DNA of 25,197 nucleotides from Candidatus Gastranaerophilales bacterium (GTDB lineage Bacteria > Cyanobacteriota > Vampirovibrionia > Gastranaerophilales > Gastranaerophilaceae). The notes under the pieces are model-generated. The model was not told where the DNA came from, searched no databases, and saw only the letters and a list, made by a program, of their open reading frames with translations. The stretch covers positions 1-25,197 of the forward strand of contig UNSK01000029.1 in NCBI GenBank assembly GCA_900552525.1. Reading direction: 5' to 3'. The position numbers and the translations under genes were made by a program. Positions 1-5,175 of the stretch are shown here, one piece after another (the stretch's first letter is position 1; each line of letters opens with the position of its first letter).

Positions 1-188
1 TAGAAATTTATGCTAAAAATTCAAACCAGCCTCCAAAAAGATATGAATTCTTAGAGATTCATATGGATTCAATAAGAATGGTTCATCCGACTTCTCAGGC
101 ATTATTTAGAGAATCGCCTAAAACTCAGGAAGATATCGCCCGATTTAGAGAACTTAGAGCAAAGTTGAACCAGACAAAACCTTTTTAA
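1..188 (+). CDS. 3' end of an unidentified protein (5' end outside the window)
   Basis: The frame beginning at position 3 is open from the window edge to a TAA at 186-188, giving 61 C-terminal residues that end in LNQTKPF. The tail is polar and charged, and I see no domain or motif I can name. It is called coding because it stays open to the edge and its stop codon is followed within a few bases by a strong intrinsic terminator. The gene after the terminator has a sigma-28 promoter, so this may be another member of the same family of genes, but nothing in the visible residues proves that. I do not recognise it. Confidence 0.6.
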   Translation, partial: EIYAKNSNQPPKRYEFLEIHMDSIRMVHPTSQALFRESPKTQEDIARFRELRAKLNQTKPF

Positions 189-190
189 GT

Positions 191-223
191 AAAAAAAGAC
201 CTCCAAAATCAGGAGGTCTTTTT
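191..223 (+). terminator. Intrinsic terminator
   Basis: A perfect 7-bp stem, GACCTCC (198-204) with GGAGGTC (212-218), has a 7-nt loop. It is preceded by a run of seven A and followed by five T (219-223). The A and T runs can extend the stem, so it could work in both directions. It ends the partial gene at 1-188 and insulates the following sigma-28 promoter. Confidence 0.9.
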
Positions 224-225
224 AT

Positions 226-285
226 TGTAACGTATTGTAAAGAATTTGTTCAAAATCCTAAAGTTTCACGAAATTATGCCGTTAA
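226..285 (+). promoter_or_regulatory. Sigma-28 (FliA) promoter with upstream TGTAAM direct repeat
   Basis: The -35 TAAAGTTT (259-266), an 11-bp spacer and the -10 GCCGTTAA (278-285) match the established FliA consensus TAAAGTTT-N11-GCCGATAA in 15 of 16 positions. Upstream are TGTAAC (226-231) and TGTAAA (236-241), ten bp apart, the second exactly 17 bp before the -35. The same layout with identical spacings recurs at 17468-17527 and 24902-24961. The transcript should start near 292, giving a leader of about 35 nt before the ATG at 327. Confidence 0.88.
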
Positions 286-326
286 ATATTGTGAAACAAG
301 TAAGATGTTATCTTAGGAGGTAACGT

Positions 327-1175
327 ATGTCAGATGGACTGGACATCAATATTTTAACTGGCAGGGCAAAAGAGATTGCAGCAGAAGTTGATAATAAGAA
401 TGTTAAAGATGGTAAGTTATCAGAGAAGGAAATCAGTGTATTTCTTGCAGAGTGCGAAAAGAATGGAATTGAAGCTTCAAAAGAGCCATGGTACTCAAAA
501 TGTTCTGAGCTATTGTCAAAAAATTGGGATAATTTAAAAGGTATGGTAAAATCACAGCTGGCACTTCAAAATAACGATGTAGCAGTGCGGGATGCTACAT
601 ATGTAGCTCCAGCTCCAGAAGTAGCATTAATGAAACAGGAAGAAGCGAAGCGTGCTGAAGCGAAAGAAACTGAAGTATCGTCGCTGCCTAAACCTCTTAA
701 ATTAGGTGCCAGGTCTAATATAAGAACTAATTATGAATGGTCAGAAGAGGAATTTGAAAAAGTTCTTGATCAGATGCTTAATGCTCCAAGATATAAAGGT
801 AAATTCAAGAATAGTGTTTTGCAAGGGAAGGCAAAAGCTTTTATAGAAGCAGGCAAAAAGTTCAATATTGATCCGCGCATTTTGGTTGCTATTTCTATGT
901 GTGAATCTCAGAGAGGTATTTCAGAAAAGGCGCGAAAATTAAATAATATAGGCGGACTCAAAATTGGAGGCAAATATCATCACTTTCAGACAGTAGAAGC
1001 AAGTATTGACTCTATTGCTAAAACAGTAAATACAAGATATCAGGAAGGTTTTACAACTGCCTCTAAAATTGCACATTCCGGCAAATACTGTGCCAAACAT
1101 GCTGCTGCAAGCTGGCTCTCTGATGTAAATTCATATATAGGTTTTTTTGATAAATATTATAAAGACGAGAATTAA
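327..1175 (+). CDS. GH73/lysozyme-like putative peptidoglycan hydrolase with EF-hand-like N-terminus, sigma-28 controlled
   Basis: This 282-residue protein starts at an ATG preceded by AGGAGG (315-320) at 6 nt. Residues 21-35 resemble a degenerate EF-hand calcium loop (DGKLSEKE). Residues 80-125 are an Ala/Pro/Glu-rich linker. Residues 155-280 have the layout of a glucosaminidase/lysozyme fold: a helix ending in the candidate catalytic Glu193 (ISMCES), then NNIGGLK at 207-212, an HHF element and a C-terminal SYIGFFDKYY helix. Members of that fold cut peptidoglycan glycan strands, in flagellated bacteria sometimes as the FlgJ-type rod-cap muramidase. No N-terminal signal peptide is visible. 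The sigma-28 promoter suggests late flagellar expression, so export through the flagellar apparatus or a role in murein remodelling is an inference. It could also be an effector that targets another cell's wall. The fold is fairly likely, the activity unproven. Its stop overlaps the convergent mannosidase gene by 4 bp. Confidence 0.65.
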   Translation: MSDGLDINILTGRAKEIAAEVDNKNVKDGKLSEKEISVFLAECEKNGIEASKEPWYSKCSELLSKNWDNLKGMVKSQLALQNNDVAVRDATYVAPAPEVALMKQEEAKRAEAKETEVSSLPKPLKLGARSNIRTNYEWSEEEFEKVLDQMLNAPRYKGKFKNSVLQGKAKAFIEAGKKFNIDPRILVAISMCESQRGISEKARKLNNIGGLKIGGKYHHFQTVEASIDSIAKTVNTRYQEGFTTASKIAHSGKYCAKHAAASWLSDVNSYIGFFDKYYKDEN

Positions 1176-3274
1176 ACAACAATATAGTTGTAAACGTGAT
1201 TGAGTACATCTTTAAAAGCATTGTGATTTCCAAAGAATACGTAAAACTCTGCTGTATTACGTCCTATTTGCTGCAGGCTTTCAACTTCAATTGGAGGGCC
1301 GGCAGGAGTAGTTCTTGCCGGATTTTGCGGGTTAGATATCTGGCCTGTTGAACGCAAAATAGGAAGAAAAAGTTTGTTTTGGAATACTTCATACTGGGTT
1401 AATCCTTTGGTTATTATTCCTAAATTGTTTCCTTCTTCGTCAATTAAAAGTCCTCTCTGCATAGGCGCTGTATTATTTTTTACTTCAATACCGCGATTTT
1501 CCGGAAGGTTTTGTCTAATGTCATATTCCGGATTGAAGTTTCGTTTTATCAAAATATTCATATCTTCAGAAAACACTTCTCTTATTGAATTTGAAAGATT
1601 AAATACAGCCTGAAGAAGGTGATTTTTTTGAGAATTAATCCAATCAAACCGGAAATGGAGGTGTGAAGCATTTTTATCGAGGCTTACAAAGAGAGGTATT
1701 ACATCCCAGCGGCCTTCAAAATCTATCTTTAGTGTTACTCTGGACGCTGTTTTAAGGATAGGTTTACTTCTTATAATATGAAGCTCGGTTCCATAATCAT
1801 CCTTTTGGGGGCCGAAATTATAGCTGTCACCCAAATCTGCAAAATCATAAAGTGAAAATTTAATTCCATTTATGAATATTTGTCCGTTTTCAATTCTAAG
1901 GCTGATATTGGAATTTTCTATTCTTGTTTCAGTTATTTTTAAATCTGATTTATTTATGGCAGGCATAATGTATTCAATCTCATCAGGTTTTAAATTCTCT
2001 ACATCAGCAAGATATGTGTTAATTTTTGTATAATCTTCTGTTACAGGTATTCTCTGCGTATCTGTCAGTAAATATCTGTCAAAGCCGTTTTCAAAACCAA
2101 TTCGGTCGTAACCTTCAATTATCCTGCTTGTTTTAAATTCAATGATGCCGGAATAGGCTTCACCGGAAAGATTAAGAATTCTCTTTTCTTCAAAGTGGTT
2201 TTTAAACTTTAACTCATCAATGATAGTGTTTGCAATCTGTTTAATTTTTTTATATCTGATTTTGTTTTCAGCATGCACATCATCGGTAGAGCATCCGCAA
2301 ATACTATCGTGAGCCTGATTTTGCAGTAGCATTTTGTAGGCATATTCAAGAATTGTATTATAAGAATTATCTTTCTGTTGTTTTACAAATCTGGAGGCTA
2401 AATCCAAAAGGTAAGTGCATTCAATATTTTCACGCTTCAAATCCAGTCTTGATGAGTAGCACCCTTGTAGAGTAAATGTTTTAGAATTATCTCTGAGTTC
2501 ATCATTCCAGACAAAATCTTTAAATCTGTTCTCAATTCTCTTAAAGTAGTCAAAAGGAGAACCCAGCCGTATGAAATAGTCATTTTTTAAAATTTCGTTA
2601 ACAGCTTCAATCTGATCGTTAATGTCTGTTTCTACTCCCAGATGATCAGCACCAATCGGAAGAAGCAGTACATTCCCTGATTTTTCAGCAATTTTATCCA
2701 GATTGTTTTTTAGAATTTCAGCCTTTTTTTCAATAGATGTTTTTAATGAGAAAATATCGTTAAAGTACCCTCTTACAAGGTTTATAGTATCCATTCCGCA
2801 CCATGAGAATTCTGAAGGAAAATCATTTACGCCCCTCCAGACCATACACTTGTCAATGCCGAAATCTCTAAGAACATCAACAATATTCTGAGAGTGCCCA
2901 AAGGTATCTGCAAGATATCCTATGAAATCTTTGCAGCCATATTTTTGAGCTGTTTTAAGTCCTATTTCAAGATTTTTTCTAAAACAGGTCTGGTCTGTGA
3001 GAAATTCGTCTACAAGACAATAAAAAGGTCCTATAAAAAGTCTTTTATGTCTTATGAGTGAAATGACAAGCTCTTCCCTTTCAGGCCGCATAGCAAGATA
3101 ATCTTCTAATGCACTTACCTGACCATCAAAATAAAAACAAGGAATTTTATTTTTTGCAAGCATCTCAAGAACATTGTCAAACACTCTTAAAAGACGCATT
3201 CTAAAGATTTCAAACTCTCTGTACCATTCTCTGTCCCAATGGGTGTGCAGATAGGCAATAACTTGTTTTCTCAT
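1172..3274 (-). CDS. GH38 family alpha-mannosidase
   Basis: A 700-residue glycoside hydrolase that removes alpha-linked mannose from glycans or mannosyl-glycerate-type substrates. The family signatures are plain. HTHWDREW at residues 10-17 holds zinc ligands (His and Asp14). ADTFGHS at 122-128 contains the likely catalytic nucleophile Asp123. NQAHDS at 319-324 with His322, followed by a Cys-rich loop and DDVH, forms the rest of the active site. Residues beyond about 360 form the all-beta C-terminal part. Many family members (for example E. coli MngB) are nearer 850-1000 residues, so this one is short at its C-terminus but ends cleanly. No signal peptide is seen, so it is probably cytoplasmic and acts on imported oligosaccharides. 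The start is supported by the HTHWDREW motif, which lies close to the N-terminus in the family. There is no Shine-Dalgarno sequence; a TATAAT lies 4 nt upstream. Confidence 0.9.
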   Translation of the reverse strand: MRKQVIAYLHTHWDREWYREFEIFRMRLLRVFDNVLEMLAKNKIPCFYFDGQVSALEDYLAMRPEREELVISLIRHKRLFIGPFYCLVDEFLTDQTCFRKNLEIGLKTAQKYGCKDFIGYLADTFGHSQNIVDVLRDFGIDKCMVWRGVNDFPSEFSWCGMDTINLVRGYFNDIFSLKTSIEKKAEILKNNLDKIAEKSGNVLLLPIGADHLGVETDINDQIEAVNEILKNDYFIRLGSPFDYFKRIENRFKDFVWNDELRDNSKTFTLQGCYSSRLDLKRENIECTYLLDLASRFVKQQKDNSYNTILEYAYKMLLQNQAHDSICGCSTDDVHAENKIRYKKIKQIANTIIDELKFKNHFEEKRILNLSGEAYSGIIEFKTSRIIEGYDRIGFENGFDRYLLTDTQRIPVTEDYTKINTYLADVENLKPDEIEYIMPAINKSDLKITETRIENSNISLRIENGQIFINGIKFSLYDFADLGDSYNFGPQKDDYGTELHIIRSKPILKTASRVTLKIDFEGRWDVIPLFVSLDKNASHLHFRFDWINSQKNHLLQAVFNLSNSIREVFSEDMNILIKRNFNPEYDIRQNLPENRGIEVKNNTAPMQRGLLIDEEGNNLGIITKGLTQYEVFQNKLFLPILRSTGQISNPQNPARTTPAGPPIEVESLQQIGRNTAEFYVFFGNHNAFKDVLNHVYNYIVV

Positions 3275-3278
3275 ACAA

Positions 3279-3308
3279 ATTATAATACATCAAAATTATT
3301 ACATTGAA
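3279..3308 (-). promoter_or_regulatory. Probable sigma-70 promoter of the mannosidase gene
   Basis: On the minus strand there is TTCAAT (3308-3303), an 18-bp spacer and a perfect TATAAT (3284-3279). The -10 box ends only 4 nt before the ATG, so the transcript would begin at or just inside the start codon, or another start site is used. The -35 is weak. Confidence 0.5.
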
Positions 3309-3331
3309 CAGAGTATTTTTTTGTAAAAACT

Positions 3332-3358
3332 TAAAGAAAAATGAATTATTACCGTTGA
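3332..3358 (+). promoter_or_regulatory. Degenerate sigma-28-like promoter candidate
   Basis: TAAAGAAA (3332-3339), 11 bp, then ACCGTTGA (3351-3358) match the FliA consensus in about 10 of 16 positions with the correct spacing. The upstream TGTAAM pair found at the three good sites is not in the expected position. A sigma-70 alternative would use TTGACT (3355-3360), which overlaps it, but no good -10 follows at 17 bp. It would serve the gene at 3413. Confidence 0.35.
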
Positions 3359-3412
3359 CTTTATTAAAAATAGTATTAAAACAAAAATAAACAAAAATAG
3401 GAGATTCCGCCA

Positions 3413-4981
3413 ATGGGAATGGCAGCTTCACAAGCGAGATACTTAGCTCTTACAGCTAGAAAAACAAATACTGAATGGGAAGGGCAGCAGATTAACCAGG
3501 CAAGAACAGCTCTTGCAAATCAGAGTGCAAATCTTTTTAATCAGCTTCTTGCTCTGGAGGTTCCAAATGCTCCTAAAACTACAGATTATACAGAGATTCA
3601 GTATTCATTCTCTGATGGAGATAATGAATCTGTTATTGACAGCTGGCAGCAGTTATCTACTGCAAATCCTAATTATAATTACATAGTAAATTCTTATTAC
3701 TATGCAAATGTTTATACAGGCTCAGAAAAGAAGCTTGAAAACCCGCAGGTTCACATAGAAAAAGAAGTTGTTACAAATGAGTTTGTAGATCCTTCAGCAG
3801 TCTTAAATGACGATGGCACCTATACAATCACTTTTCCTAACGGTTCAAAAATTACCTGTGATGCAATAACCAATGAAGCAACAGAGAAAGATGCTAAGCT
3901 AAAAGAAGCGTTCAATGATTTCGCAAAAGCAAAAGAACTGGCTTATGAAGCTGGTGCAATACCTGATGGTGAAGTTTATGGCTATCAGGATGCAAGCGGA
4001 ACATGGCATTTCTATCTTAAAGAAGAAATCGACGAGATTGACCAGATGAAACCAGAAGTTACATTAGATCCGGTCAATAACACTTATACAATAACTACAG
4101 CCGACGGATCCCAGACATTTACTTATGAGCCGATAGATGAAGAAGATATAAAAGAAGATACCAAATTTGAAGCAGCTCTGAGGGACTTTGAAGAAGCTGT
4201 AGGGCTTGCACAAAAGGACGGAGTGCTGACTACTGATAATGTTTATGGATATCACGACGCAGATGGGACCTGGCATTTCTTTATTCCTGATGATTTAGAA
4301 AATCCAAAAGATTATTCATCACAGCAGGTTACTTATATCGGAAATTGCAAGGCGTCTGAACTTACAAACTTTACAGACGATCAGGCAACAGAGCTTGCAC
4401 AGATACTTAGAGATCGTCCGGACTCTTCTATAAGTAAATATTTGAGCTTTGATAACAATGGGAATCTTATTTATGACGGACAGGGTATTTATACATTTAC
4501 AATGAATGGAAAAACATACTTCACAACAGAGAGTGATTTGTATAATAGTATGAATACACCTCACGATCCTGCTAAGCCTATTGATATTCAGGATTATTTG
4601 ACTTACTACAATGCAAGTTACATCAAAACAAAGATTGAAAAAACAAATAATGCACTTCTGGAAACAGATGGCAATGGAAGATTTACATCTGTAAAATTTG
4701 ATGATGACAGTGTAGTGTATTCACTTAACGTAGAAACAGTAACCGATGAAGCGGCTTATAAGGATGCTATGAATGAATATACTTATAAAAAAGAACAGTA
4801 TGAAAAGACAATAGCTGATATTAATGCACAGACATCAATTATCCAACAGGAAGACAGAACTCTGGAATTAAGATTAAAGCAGCTTGATACTGAACAAAAT
4901 GCTCTTGCAACGGAAATGGATGCTGTTAAAAAAGTTATCAAAGATAACGTTGAAAAGACTTTCAAAACATTTAGCGATTAG
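3413..4981 (+). CDS. Putative flagellar axial-like or secreted coiled-coil protein with internal tandem duplication
   Basis: A 522-residue acidic protein of unknown function. The start ATG follows GGAG (in AATAGGAG) at 9 nt. A second in-frame ATG two codons later would have a poorer spacing. Residues 1-48 form a predicted amphipathic helix rich in Ala, Gln and Asn. Residues 465-522 are a long coiled coil that ends the protein. Helices at both ends with a globular middle is the plan of flagellin, hook-associated and type III-secreted filament proteins, but no named family motif is present. The middle holds two tandem copies of an approximately 77-residue unit (128-203 and 215-292), each ending in VYGY.DA.GTWHF. 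There is no signal peptide. Its position directly upstream of a flagellin gene on the same strand supports a flagellar role, as does memory of similar N-termini in Gastranaerophilales. Both remain inference. Confidence 0.6.
   Translation: MGMAASQARYLALTARKTNTEWEGQQINQARTALANQSANLFNQLLALEVPNAPKTTDYTEIQYSFSDGDNESVIDSWQQLSTANPNYNYIVNSYYYANVYTGSEKKLENPQVHIEKEVVTNEFVDPSAVLNDDGTYTITFPNGSKITCDAITNEATEKDAKLKEAFNDFAKAKELAYEAGAIPDGEVYGYQDASGTWHFYLKEEIDEIDQMKPEVTLDPVNNTYTITTADGSQTFTYEPIDEEDIKEDTKFEAALRDFEEAVGLAQKDGVLTTDNVYGYHDADGTWHFFIPDDLENPKDYSSQQVTYIGNCKASELTNFTDDQATELAQILRDRPDSSISKYLSFDNNGNLIYDGQGIYTFTMNGKTYFTTESDLYNSMNTPHDPAKPIDIQDYLTYYNASYIKTKIEKTNNALLETDGNGRFTSVKFDDDSVVYSLNVETVTDEAAYKDAMNEYTYKKEQYEKTIADINAQTSIIQQEDRTLELRLKQLDTEQNALATEMDAVKKVIKDNVEKTFKTFSD
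3794..4288 (+). repeat. Tandem intragenic duplication (two approximately 77-codon units)
   Basis: Unit 1 covers residues 128-203 and unit 2 residues 215-292 of the 522-residue protein. Both run: short acidic hairpin with TYTIT, a K/E-rich helix with the pattern EAF.DF.KA / AAL.DFEEA, then VYGYQDASGTWHF or VYGYHDADGTWHF. The copies have diverged in sequence, so the duplication is not recent. Confidence 0.75.
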
Positions 4982-4997
4982 TTAAAATATGGCGTGA

Positions 4998-5057
4998 TAT
5001 TACACATTGTAACAATATTGGACTATTTATGTTATAAAAGTTCTACATGTGGAATAT
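4998..5057 (+). promoter_or_regulatory. TGTAAC element upstream of the flagellin gene
   Basis: ATTGTAACAATATT (5006-5019) is identical over 14 bases to 24910-24923, where it is part of a sigma-28 composite promoter. A degenerate partner hexamer TATTAC lies ten bp upstream (4998-5003). At the spacing used elsewhere the -35 would be GTTATAAA (5031-5038) and the -10 TGGAATAT (5050-5057). Neither resembles sigma-28 apart from the final ATAT. TTGTAA-N17-TGTTAT (5007-5035) is an alternative weak sigma-70 reading. The real promoter is therefore uncertain, while the operator-like element is clear. Confidence 0.4.
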
Positions 5058-5106
5058 ATTAGTTATATGGATATGTTTAGAAAAAGTTATGTCAATCACC
5101 CTGAAA

Positions 5107-5130
5107 CCCTTACGGCTGTAGGGGGGGGGG
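5107..5130 (+). promoter_or_regulatory. G10 homopolymer tract and small hairpin in the flagellin leader
   Basis: Ten consecutive G lie at 5121-5130. The first four can pair with CCCT just upstream, giving a 7-bp stem (5107-5113 with 5118-5124, one G-U pair, 4-nt loop). Homopolymers of this length are prone to slipped-strand mispairing, and here a change would alter the flagellin 5' leader rather than its reading frame. Confidence 0.55.
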
Positions 5131-5136
5131 CTAAAA

Positions 5137-5168
5137 CCTTATCTGCTCTTAGCTTTCAGATAAGGAGG
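5137..5168 (+). promoter_or_regulatory. Hairpin overlapping the flagellin Shine-Dalgarno sequence
   Basis: A perfect 9-bp inverted repeat, CCTTATCTG (5137-5145) and CAGATAAGG (5157-5165), has an 11-nt loop. The Shine-Dalgarno AGGAGG is at 5163-5168, so its first three bases lie in the stem. The ATG follows 7 nt later. Folding would partly hide the ribosome site. The AAGGAGG sequence is also the kind of site that CsrA binds in the flagellin leader of Bacillus, but no CsrA gene is visible here. Confidence 0.6.
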
Positions 5169-5175
5169 GAATCGT

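Noticed and set aside
4991..5007. Possible sigma-54 promoter (TGGCGTGATATTAC) before the flagellin
   Set aside because: The essential GG-N10-GC spacing is missing.
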